NCBI GenBank assembly: GCA_024280065.1
Contig: JAJRQX010000082.1
Span: forward strand, 1 to 13,598
Direction of reading: 5' to 3'
Origin: Aquificota bacterium
GTDB lineage: Bacteria; Aquificota; Aquificia; Aquificales; Aquificaceae
DNA: 13,598 nt
The number at the start of each line of letters is the position of its first letter. Position 1 is the first letter of the stretch. This document shows, piece by piece, positions 1 to 4,883 of this stretch. The notes under the pieces are model-generated. The model was not told the DNA's origin and did no database searches. It saw only the letters and a program-made list of their open reading frames with translations. The position numbers and the translations under genes are program-made.

Positions 1-14
1 AGTAATAGAGCCAT
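1..14 (-). CDS. 5' end of a gene leaving the window (partial)
   Basis: An ATG on the minus strand at 14-12 is followed by three sense codons (M-A-L-L) before the window edge. The purine-rich GAAGGGG at 24-18 could serve as its ribosome binding site, though the spacing of 3 nt is short. It lies 8 nt after the stop of the 224-aa gene, so it would be the next gene of the same transcript. Too little is visible to name a product. Confidence 0.35.
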
Positions 15-22
15 TATCCCCT

Positions 23-697
23 TCATGCCTCCAGAGGATAGGACACGGGCTTTATGTTCACCTCGCCCTTGGGTAGCCTGACAGGGTTCGTCAGCAACTT
101 CTCTATAAGCTCCAGCTTACCCTCAAGGGTGGTGGTGTCCACGCCGTATATCCTTCCGAGGTCCTCCAGGGAGGGTGCCTCTCCGGCTTTCTTGGCTATC
201 TCTCTGGCCACCACGTAGGTCCTCTGGTCTATATCCGGGAACAGGTCCTTTATGTATGTCAGAACATCGCTTGAGTAAACCACCACCCTCGGATAACTCA
301 TCATCGTCTGGATCATCTCCTCAAGGCGGAGCTGGTCATACTTGAAAATCCCCCTCTCGGTCTTTAAACCCGCTATCAGCTTATCATCCTCAAACTGGGC
401 GTGGTATATGACCCATCTGTCCGGGACCTCCTCCCAACCTGCCTCCCTTGCGGTTGTGATGAAGGCTCCCATCGCGTCCTCCCTTGAGGGGAATATGGAT
501 CTCAGCTTTTCAAACTCACCCTCATCCACATCAATTATGAGTATGTGCCTGTCCTCACCTATCCTTTCCGCCCTGAACCTGAAGTCAAGCTCGCCCCAGT
601 TCTCAATGAGAGAGAACCTCTCAGGGTAGTGTTCCCTGAGAAAGCTCCGGGGGTCCTCTATCTCACCCTTGAATGTGACCAGCGTCTGGAGTTTCAT
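23..697 (-). CDS. Unrecognised 224-aa protein, possibly with a degenerate exonuclease-like C-terminal half
   Basis: I do not recognise this family. The protein is soluble-looking, acidic and free of cysteine, with no signal peptide or membrane segment. Residues 1-110 alternate predicted strands and helices, for example a hydrophobic strand LIIDVDEG near 53-60 followed by charged helices. Residues 119-202 run as a helix, a strand VVVYSS at 138-143, a short helix, then a helix and the segment SLEDLGRIYGVD at 176-187. That order vaguely resembles the second half of DnaQ-like 3'-5' exonucleases, but the acidic catalytic residues of that family are not convincingly present, so this is only a fold-level guess. 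The ATG at 697 is only 21 bp from the divergent tadA start and has a TATCAT box 7 nt upstream, with no Shine-Dalgarno sequence. Probably a conserved hypothetical protein of its lineage. Confidence 0.8.
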   Translation of the reverse strand: MKLQTLVTFKGEIEDPRSFLREHYPERFSLIENWGELDFRFRAERIGEDRHILIIDVDEGEFEKLRSIFPSREDAMGAFITTAREAGWEEVPDRWVIYHAQFEDDKLIAGLKTERGIFKYDQLRLEEMIQTMMSYPRVVVYSSDVLTYIKDLFPDIDQRTYVVAREIAKKAGEAPSLEDLGRIYGVDTTTLEGKLELIEKLLTNPVRLPKGEVNIKPVSYPLEA

Positions 698-717
698 GGT
701 ATAAATGATACTGTAAA
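698..717. promoter_or_regulatory. 20-bp divergent promoter region with overlapping -10 boxes
   Basis: The whole space between two divergent ATG codons is 20 bp. Reading minus, TATCAT at 710-705 ends 7 nt before the ATG at 697. Reading plus, TATAAA at 700-705 ends 12 nt before the ATG at 718, and GATACT at 707-712 is an alternative ending 5 nt before it. There is no room for a Shine-Dalgarno sequence on either side, so both mRNAs would be leaderless or nearly so. No clear -35 hexamer is visible. Assignment rests on sequence alone. Confidence 0.5.
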
Positions 718-1182
718 ATGTCCTCTGATTTCCTGCATCTCGCCTTAGAGAAGGCCAGAGAAGCCCTTGACAGGGGAGAGGTCCCGGTGGGGTGTGTGGT
801 TGTAAGGGACGGCGAGGTTATAGGTTCAGCCCATAACCTGACGGAGACGTTGAAAGACCCAACAGCCCACGCCGAGATCTTAGCTATAAGGGAGGCCACC
901 TCAAGGCTGGGCAGCTGGAGGCTTGACGATTGTGAGGTCTTCGTCACCTTAGAACCTTGTATCATGTGCACCTACGCCCTCGTCCTGGCGAGGGTGAAGC
1001 GTGTTACCTTCGGGGCCCTTGACAGGAGGCACGGTGGAGTTCTAACCCTGTACAACATACTGGACGATAGGAGGCTCAGCCACAGGGTGAGGTGGGTCTA
1101 CGAACCCCTTGAGGAGTGTTCAAGCATTTTGGAAAACTTCTTCAGGGAGAGGAGAGATGGTAGTGGGTGTCTTGAGGGTTGA
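718..1182 (+). CDS. tadA: tRNA-specific adenosine deaminase TadA
   Basis: Converts the wobble adenosine A34 of tRNA-Arg(ACG) to inosine, which lets one tRNA read several arginine codons. At 154 aa it has the usual family length. The zinc and catalytic motifs of the cytidine/deoxycytidylate deaminase fold are intact: H51-A-E53 (H as zinc ligand, E as proton shuttle) and P80-C81-x-x-C84 (two further ligands). The surrounding segments KDPTAHAEILAIREA and TLEPCIMC are what TadA, rather than free-nucleoside deaminases, shows. From memory the whole protein reads very close to Aquifex aeolicus TadA. Its 3' end overlaps the DUF503 gene by 26 bp, so the two are cotranscribed. Translation must begin at the ATG at 718, only 20 bp from the divergent neighbour, without a Shine-Dalgarno sequence. 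Confidence 0.96.
   Translation: MSSDFLHLALEKAREALDRGEVPVGCVVVRDGEVIGSAHNLTETLKDPTAHAEILAIREATSRLGSWRLDDCEVFVTLEPCIMCTYALVLARVKRVTFGALDRRHGGVLTLYNILDDRRLSHRVRWVYEPLEECSSILENFFRERRDGSGCLEG
1145..1154 (+). promoter_or_regulatory. Shine-Dalgarno sequence deciding the DUF503 start
   Basis: GGGAGAGGAG ends 2 nt before the ATG at 1157, with the GGAG/GAGG core a few bases further back. It lies inside the tadA reading frame and fixes the DUF503 start here rather than at an in-frame ATG 48 nt upstream. Confidence 0.6.
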
Positions 1183-1444
1183 GATATTCCTTCCAGGTTC
1201 TGACTCCCTTAAGGCCAAGAGGAAGGAGATAAGGTCAATGAAGGACAGGATAAGATCTAAGTTCAACGTCTCCGTCTCCGAGGTGGACAACAGCGACCTC
1301 TGGCAGAGAAGCACCTTAGGTATAGCTGTGGCTGGCGGTGATGCGGATGCGGTAAGGGAGGTCCTGAGGAGCGTTCAGAACTTCCTTGAAGCGAACTGGC
1401 CCCACCTTATCCTTGAGTTCTGGGAGGAGGTCTTCAAACTTTAG
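1157..1444 (+). CDS. DUF503 (YlxP-like) family protein
   Basis: A 95-aa protein of the DUF503 family. Bacillus subtilis YlxP is a relative, encoded in the nusA-infB-rbfA region and thought to be linked to ribosome or RNA metabolism; the biochemical role is unsettled. Family hallmarks are seen: an initial strand VVGVLRVEIFLP, the DSLKAKRKEIRSMKDRI segment (family consensus SLKxKR), the FNVSVSEVD motif and LWQRSTLGIAV. I chose the ATG at 1157 because it follows a purine-rich ribosome binding site and gives the normal family length; the upstream extension only reads through tadA in another frame. It overlaps tadA by 26 bp, and its 3' end overlaps the convergent DUF458 gene by 11 bp. The pairing with tadA fits a translation-related housekeeping operon. 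Confidence 0.9.
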   Translation: MVVGVLRVEIFLPGSDSLKAKRKEIRSMKDRIRSKFNVSVSEVDNSDLWQRSTLGIAVAGGDADAVREVLRSVQNFLEANWPHLILEFWEEVFKL

Positions 1445-1874
1445 AGCCAAGGAAGTCTGCGACTGCGGAGGCTGCTATCGCCTCTGGCTTGAGGACGGGC
1501 TTCAGTCCTTGGGCAAGGACGTAGCCCACCGCCTCCTTCACTATGACGCTTGACCTGTGGTCAGGGTTCGGGTTTATGTCAAGGTGAACCTCAAAGGGCC
1601 TGTCCCCCACAACGTCCGCTATCATGAGGGCTGTGTAGACCGCCCTGCTCACTTCCTCAAGGAGCCTCTGTCTTATTGACTTTATCCTGTCCACCCTGTC
1701 CACCTGCCAGAAGATCTTGGCACCGTGGTTGGAGTTTATGTGGACAACAATCACCGTGACAAAAACCGTCTTGTCCTTGAACTGCCTTGAATCACAACCT
1801 ACATAGACAGCGGTTTCCTTTGATGACCTCCTTATGAACTCCCTTACCTCCTCTATGTTCTCTATCCGTGGCAT
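1434..1874 (-). CDS. DUF458 (YkuK-like) RNase H-fold family protein
   Basis: A 146-aa protein recognisable as DUF458, the family of Bacillus subtilis YkuK, generally regarded as a ribonuclease H-like fold protein of unknown activity. Visible features are GCDSRQF (residues 26-32, D28 in the position of a first catalytic aspartate), long hydrophobic strands FVTVIVVH, and HLDINPNPDHRSS (H97, D99, N101, D105), a polar cluster that could bind metal. The C-terminus KPEAIAASAVAD is typical of the family. The start at 1874 is preferred over an in-frame ATG 24 nt upstream because a strong GGAAGGAG lies at 1886-1879. That site overlaps the end of the zinc-ribbon gene, whose TGA is separated from this ATG by one nucleotide, so translation is probably coupled. 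Its 3' end overlaps the convergent DUF503 gene by 11 bp. Confidence 0.87.
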   Translation of the reverse strand: MPRIENIEEVREFIRRSSKETAVYVGCDSRQFKDKTVFVTVIVVHINSNHGAKIFWQVDRVDRIKSIRQRLLEEVSRAVYTALMIADVVGDRPFEVHLDINPNPDHRSSVIVKEAVGYVLAQGLKPVLKPEAIAASAVADFLGSKV

Positions 1875-1875
1875 A

Positions 1876-2208
1876 TCACTCCTTCCCGCCTGGGTCAAAT
1901 TCCACGTTACCGTGCCAGCTCGGTCTGAAGAGGATCCAGTGTTTCATGTTCTCAGGGCTCCTCGCGTAGCAGACCTCACAGAGGAGACCCCTCGGTGTCA
2001 GCTTGGAGTTGTCATCGCAACACTCGGAGAGGTTCCAGAATTCATACCCGTCGTGGAAGACCAGATTACCGCAGGAGATACACCTGTGAAGTTCGCAACC
2101 CATTTCTTTCAAAAACTCCTCAAGGTCCTTTTCCTCCGGGAGCTTCTCAAGCTCAAAGACGTTCTTTAAGAACTCCCTCTGTTTCCGGGAGAGGTCTTTA
2201 ACCTTCAT
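1876..2208 (-). CDS. Small cysteine-rich, zinc-ribbon-like protein
   Basis: I do not recognise a named family for this 110-aa protein. An amphipathic, charged N-terminus (residues 1-36, helical in character) is followed by a cysteine-rich part. That part has C38-x4-C43-x2-C46 with H41 between, C63-C64, and C77-x2-C80. The CxxC at 43-46 (CISCGNLVF) and CxxC at 77-80 (LCEVCY) together look like the two knuckles of a zinc ribbon. The intervening segment DGYEFWNLSECCDD could supply extra ligands. There is no signal peptide, so the metal site would be cytoplasmic. It sits 1 nt upstream of the DUF458 gene and 16 nt downstream of the Cys-rich exported protein. TATACT at 2222-2217 ends 8 nt before the ATG, so it may have its own leaderless transcript. 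Confidence 0.78.
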   Translation of the reverse strand: MKVKDLSRKQREFLKNVFELEKLPEEKDLEEFLKEMGCELHRCISCGNLVFHDGYEFWNLSECCDDNSKLTPRGLLCEVCYARSPENMKHWILFRPSWHGNVEFDPGGKE

Positions 2209-2222
2209 AGGTTAAAAGTATA
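2209..2222 (-). promoter_or_regulatory. Possible -10 box of a leaderless transcript
   Basis: Reading minus, TATACT at 2222-2217 is followed by 8 nt and then the ATG at 2208. It sits just downstream of the preceding gene's stop codon. No convincing -35 hexamer is seen at the normal distance. Confidence 0.4.
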
Positions 2223-2224
2223 AG

Positions 2225-2473
2225 CTAACCACCCCCTGTGAAGCCCTCCAGGAACTCCCTTACCTGGGTCCCCACCCTGTTTATGACCTCCACAGACTCG
2301 CACATGGCGTAGTTGAGCTTGCACCTTATCTCACAGCCCGTCCTCCTGTTCTGGTCAAAGGGATACCTGTTCACGCAGTCGTAGATACACCTATCATACT
2401 TTACCTCACACCTGTCCTTTACCTCCCCTGCTAAGGTCAGGCCAGAAACCAAAAACACAACTATCCAAATCAT
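2225..2473 (-). CDS. Small exported protein with mirror-symmetric cysteine spacing
   Basis: An 82-aa protein I cannot assign. Residues 1-16 (MIWIVVFLVSGLTLAG) look like a signal peptide, so the mature protein of about 66 residues would be periplasmic. It contains exactly six cysteines at 22, 29, 33, 47, 51 and 58. The spacing is C-x6-C-x3-C-x13-C-x3-C-x6-C, which reads the same forwards and backwards. Such spacing suits two antiparallel helices stapled by three disulfides, analogous in principle to the twin-CxnC helical hairpins of mitochondrial small TIM and CHCH proteins, with no claim of homology. The C-terminus (59-82) is amphipathic and ends in GFTGGG. It lies 4 nt after the LytM-like lipoprotein gene and probably belongs to the dcd-led transcript. 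There is no good Shine-Dalgarno sequence; a TAAGAT box ending 6 nt before the ATG is possible. Confidence 0.75.
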   Translation of the reverse strand: MIWIVVFLVSGLTLAGEVKDRCEVKYDRCIYDCVNRYPFDQNRRTGCEIRCKLNYAMCESVEVINRVGTQVREFLEGFTGGG

Positions 2474-2477
2474 AGGT

Positions 2478-2903
2478 TTATCTTAACACTGGTCTCACGG
2501 GATCGCCCCTACTGTTCCTCAGCTCAAAGTATATACCGCACCCCCTCCTCGTCTTCCCAACCCTCCCGAGGACCTGACGACTCTTTACCCTCTCCCCCAT
2601 TCTCACCCAAGGCCTGTCCGCTTTCCCGTAAACGGAGATATAGCCGTCCGTGTGCTCCACCACTATGACCCATCCGAAGTTTTCCAGGTCCCTCCCCACG
2701 TATATGACCTTCCCCTCGCTGACGGACCTGAAAAAGGCCCCGCACCTTGACCTTATGAAGACGCCCCTTCTGTCTTTAATAACCTCACCTCTGACGGGTG
2801 TGTAGTAGATCGGGACATCTGGTTTTCTTTTGATCTCAACCCTTGTAGGCACGTAGGTGCAGGAGACCAGCAGCAAAAAGACAAGAGCAACTATACCCAC
2901 CAT
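2478..2903 (-). CDS. LytM/M23-like lipoprotein lacking the zinc ligands
   Basis: A 141-aa predicted lipoprotein. A hydrophobic signal (residues 2-11) leads to a lipobox LVSC with C15. The next residue is T, not D, so outer-membrane sorting is expected in a Gram-negative cell. Residues from about 38 to 130 follow the M23/LytM fold: RGVFIRSRCGAFF (normally HxGxDxxxxxGTPV), SEGKVIYVGRDLENFGWVIVVEHTDGYISVYGKA (normally ending YGH), GERVKSRQVLGRVG, and GCGIYFELR (normally GPHxHFE). All the metal-binding and catalytic His/Asp positions are replaced, so it cannot be a zinc peptidase. The role is probably an amidase activator, as in EnvC/NlpD, or a structural peptidoglycan binder. C54 and C122 lie beside the vanished metal site. 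I start at the ATG at 2903, which overlaps the dcd stop; a GTG at 2906 is one codon earlier. Confidence 0.85.
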   Translation of the reverse strand: MVGIVALVFLLLVSCTYVPTRVEIKRKPDVPIYYTPVRGEVIKDRRGVFIRSRCGAFFRSVSEGKVIYVGRDLENFGWVIVVEHTDGYISVYGKADRPWVRMGERVKSRQVLGRVGKTRRGCGIYFELRNSRGDPVRPVLR

Positions 2904-3433
2904 CACTTAAAGTCTTGGGCTATCTTTGAAGGAACGACCCCCCTCTGGCCGAGATACTTGCCCCCGTAAGCCCTCTCCGGTTCCTTATCAAGCCTTGCAA
3001 AGACGAGCTGACATATCCTCATGCCTACATAGAGCCTTATAGGTGTCCTGCTGGCGTTGTATAGTTCCAAGGTTATCTGACCCTCAAAGCCTGCGTCCAC
3101 CCAGCCTGCGTTCTCTATAAAGAGGCCAAGCCTACCGAGGGAGGACCTCCCCTCAACGAAGGCGGTCAGGTAGGGTGGGAGCTTTATGTATTCAAGGGTA
3201 GTGGCGAGCAGGAATTCCTTCGGGGCTATATCTATATGGTCTTTTACCCTCAGTATCTCTACCTCCCCGGGACCTTCTTTAACGTCTATAACGCCACCCT
3301 CCCTGTATCTCGCGAACTCAGAACCGAGCCTCAGATCCAGGGAGGAGCTCTGGACAAGACCCTCATCAAAAGGATCCACCCTCAGCTCTCCCTTCTGTAT
3401 CAAACTCTTTATAGACCTATCGCTCAGGATCAT
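2903..3433 (-). CDS. dcd: dCTP deaminase
   Basis: Deaminates dCTP to dUTP in thymidylate synthesis; some family members also hydrolyse dUTP to dUMP (the DCD-DUT type). The 176-aa length and the trimeric dUTPase-like fold motifs are typical. They include QSSSLDLRLG (28-37), the phosphate-binding EGRSSLGRLGL (94-104, with R96, S97, S98 and R101), and AGWVDAGFEGQITLEL, where E123 corresponds to the catalytic glutamate of E. coli Dcd. GMRICQLVF follows at 137-145. The C-terminus YGGKYLGQRGVVPS covers the active site in relatives. The sequence does not show whether it is monofunctional or bifunctional. It is the first of five minus-strand genes. A consensus TATAAT ends 10 nt before its ATG, which leaves no space for a normal ribosome binding site. 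Confidence 0.95.
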   Translation of the reverse strand: MILSDRSIKSLIQKGELRVDPFDEGLVQSSSLDLRLGSEFARYREGGVIDVKEGPGEVEILRVKDHIDIAPKEFLLATTLEYIKLPPYLTAFVEGRSSLGRLGLFIENAGWVDAGFEGQITLELYNASRTPIRLYVGMRICQLVFARLDKEPERAYGGKYLGQRGVVPSKIAQDFK

Positions 3434-3454
3434 AACCCTTAAAATTATAAGGTC
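3434..3454. promoter_or_regulatory. 21-bp divergent promoter region with overlapping -10 boxes
   Basis: Between the divergent ATG codons at 3433 (dcd) and 3455 (41-codon frame) there are 21 bp. Reading minus, a perfect TATAAT at 3449-3444 ends 10 nt before the dcd ATG. Reading plus, TAAAAT at 3440-3445 ends 9 nt before the other ATG. The two hexamers share two base pairs, so RNA polymerase could occupy only one direction at a time. No -35 consensus is seen on either side. Confidence 0.55.
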
Positions 3455-3580
3455 ATGGTAAGGAGCTTTACGGTGTGGTCCGAGTTTGCCACCACACTCG
3501 TCTACCGCAGGTTCGGCGATGTAGATATCCCACCGCCTCCGTACACTTCAGGGACACTCTGGCTGGTGATTATGAGGTAG
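3455..3580 (+). CDS. Possible 41-aa protein
   Basis: An ATG-started frame of 41 codons fills the space between the dcd promoter and the ketopantoate reductase gene. The peptide begins MVRSFTVWSEFATTLVYRRF, contains a PPPP run at 26-29 and ends SGTLWLVIMR. I recognise no family. Codon use (AGG, GTA, ACC, CTC) matches the neighbours. The stop at 3578-3580 is 3 nt before the next start, and the final codons supply that gene's GAGGT ribosome binding site. No other start for the reductase transcript is apparent. These points favour a real small gene or leader peptide, but a plain 5' untranslated region cannot be excluded. A TAAAAT box 9 nt before its ATG suggests leaderless translation. Confidence 0.5.
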   Translation: MVRSFTVWSEFATTLVYRRFGDVDIPPPPYTSGTLWLVIMR

Positions 3581-3583
3581 GCC

Positions 3584-4513
3584 ATGAGGTTTCTTGTGGT
3601 GGGTGTGGGTGCCATAGGGGGTGCTTACCTCGCTTTCCTGACGAGGGCTGGATACAGGGCTGTGGGTCTGGTCAAGCCTGGAAGACACCTTGACACCATA
3701 GAGGTTACCGGTATATGGGGTGATTTCACGGTGAAGGTAAGTACCTTTGATAGCCCCGAGAAACTCCCCTTCACACCTGACCTCCTAATCCTGTCGGTCA
3801 AGTCCTACGATACAGAGGAAGCCCTTAAGTCTGTTAGGCATGTAGTCGGAAAGGAGACCCTCATCATGATAGCTCAGAACGGATACGGCAATTACGAGAA
3901 GGCAGTTGAGATCTTCGGCGAAGGGAAGGTAATTCTATCCAGAATTATCTTTGGCTCAAAGGTCCTAAAGCCAGGGGTCATAAAGATAACGGTCTGTGCG
4001 GACGATGTCATAATAGGGGACCCTTCCTCTAGGATAGGGGATGGCTTCCTCAAAGAACTCGCAAGGACCTTCTCGGAGGCCGGCATCCCAACACGCTACG
4101 ACCCTGAGGTTTACAAATATCTTTGGGACAAGATAATCTATAACTCTGCCCTCAACCCACTCGGTGCTCTACTTGAGGTCAACTACGGGACCCTTGCGGA
4201 GAACCCTCACACAAGGGATGTAATGGACAGGATAATCTATGAGATCTTTGAAGTTTTGAGGGCGGGCGGTATAGAGACCTTCTGGAAGTGTCCTGAGGAG
4301 TTCATAGATGTCTTCTACAGTAAGCTTATACCACCCACCGCCGCCCACTACCCTTCCATGCTTGAGGACATAAAGAAGGGCAGGACGGAGATAGACTCCC
4401 TCAACGGAGCTGTGGTAAGACTCGGAAAGAAGTTCGGTGTTGAAACTCCCGTGAACGAGACTATAACAGCACTCGTAAAAGCCAGGGAGCTACTCTTTAA
4501 CCTCAACCGCTGA
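3584..4513 (+). CDS. panE: Ketopantoate (2-dehydropantoate) reductase family protein
   Basis: Predicted NADPH-dependent reduction of 2-dehydropantoate to pantoate in pantothenate and coenzyme A synthesis. At 309 aa it has family length. The N-terminal Rossmann domain shows the dinucleotide motif GVGAIGG (7-13), the strand DLLILSVKSYDT (66-77) and the cofactor-contacting QNG (98-100). The C-terminal ApbA/PanE domain carries YLWDKIIYNSALNPL, with K183, N187 and N191 matching the catalytic lysine and asparagines (E. coli K176, N180, N184), and HYPSMLEDIKKGRTEID, the substrate-binding segment. The ATG at 3584 follows GAGGT at 3574-3578 with 5-nt spacing. The 3' end overlaps the convergent bactofilin gene by 24 bp. 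The family includes paralogues of other specificity, so the substrate is inferred, although the catalytic set is complete. Confidence 0.88.
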   Translation: MRFLVVGVGAIGGAYLAFLTRAGYRAVGLVKPGRHLDTIEVTGIWGDFTVKVSTFDSPEKLPFTPDLLILSVKSYDTEEALKSVRHVVGKETLIMIAQNGYGNYEKAVEIFGEGKVILSRIIFGSKVLKPGVIKITVCADDVIIGDPSSRIGDGFLKELARTFSEAGIPTRYDPEVYKYLWDKIIYNSALNPLGALLEVNYGTLAENPHTRDVMDRIIYEIFEVLRAGGIETFWKCPEEFIDVFYSKLIPPTAAHYPSMLEDIKKGRTEIDSLNGAVVRLGKKFGVETPVNETITALVKARELLFNLNR

Positions 4514-4882
4514 AGGCTCCGGCATATGAGCTTCTCCCATGGAGCACCTACCGTTGTAGGTAGCTCCCTCCTCAACGACGAAGACGTCCACCTTGACGTC
4601 CCCGTTCAGGTAGGCCCCCTTCTTCACCTCAATTCTCCTTGCCTCTATGTTCCCTATTACCGTCCCGTATATTAGGACCTCGGAGCAGGTTATGTCCCCC
4701 TCAACGCTTCCCGTCTCACCTATGATCAGCATCTCCTCGCTCCTTATGTTTCCCTTAACCTTCCCGTCTATCCTGGTGGCGGTGGAGAGGTTCAGGTTAC
4801 CCTCAAAGACACAACCCTCTCCTATCAGGGTGTTGACCTCGGAAGGTTCCGCGGATTTGAAATCCTTTTTCCCTCCGAACAT
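4490..4882 (-). CDS. Bactofilin (polymerising cytoskeletal protein)
   Basis: A 130-aa bactofilin (DUF583). These proteins self-assemble into filaments without nucleotide and position peptidoglycan enzymes at the inner membrane. Residues about 16-110 are the right-handed beta-helix core, visible as regularly spaced short strands with glycine turns: IGEGCVFEGNL, IDGKVKGNI, IGETGSVEGDI, IYGTVIGNIEA, VKKGAYLNGDV, VEEGATYNG. The flanking tails are short and polar, as usual. The gene begins 1 nt after the stop of the membrane M23 endopeptidase, and its ribosome binding site GAGGTGG (4893-4887) lies within the end of that gene. Coupled expression fits the known bactofilin/M23 partnership, for example Helicobacter pylori CcmA with the Csd peptidases. 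The last eight or so residues are encoded opposite the end of panE. Confidence 0.93.
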   Translation of the reverse strand: MFGGKKDFKSAEPSEVNTLIGEGCVFEGNLNLSTATRIDGKVKGNIRSEEMLIIGETGSVEGDITCSEVLIYGTVIGNIEARRIEVKKGAYLNGDVKVDVFVVEEGATYNGRCSMGEAHMPEPSAVEVKE

Positions 4883-4883
4883 A

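Noticed and set aside
1109..1444. DUF503 gene starting at 1109.
   Set aside because: The 16-residue extension reads through tadA and is unlike the family; the ATG at 1157 has a ribosome binding site and gives the normal N-terminus.
1434..1898. DUF458 gene starting at 1898.
   Set aside because: The extra eight residues come from the end of the upstream gene in another frame; a strong GGAAGGAG precedes the start at 1874.
2524..2745. 73-codon minus-strand frame inside the LytM-like gene.
   Set aside because: Same-strand frame-shifted shadow rich in Gly and Arg, without any recognisable domain.
3475..3693. 72-codon plus-strand frame with HxH and Cys residues.
   Set aside because: It overlaps the ketopantoate reductase N-terminus and the 41-codon frame in a different phase, and the composition is unnatural.
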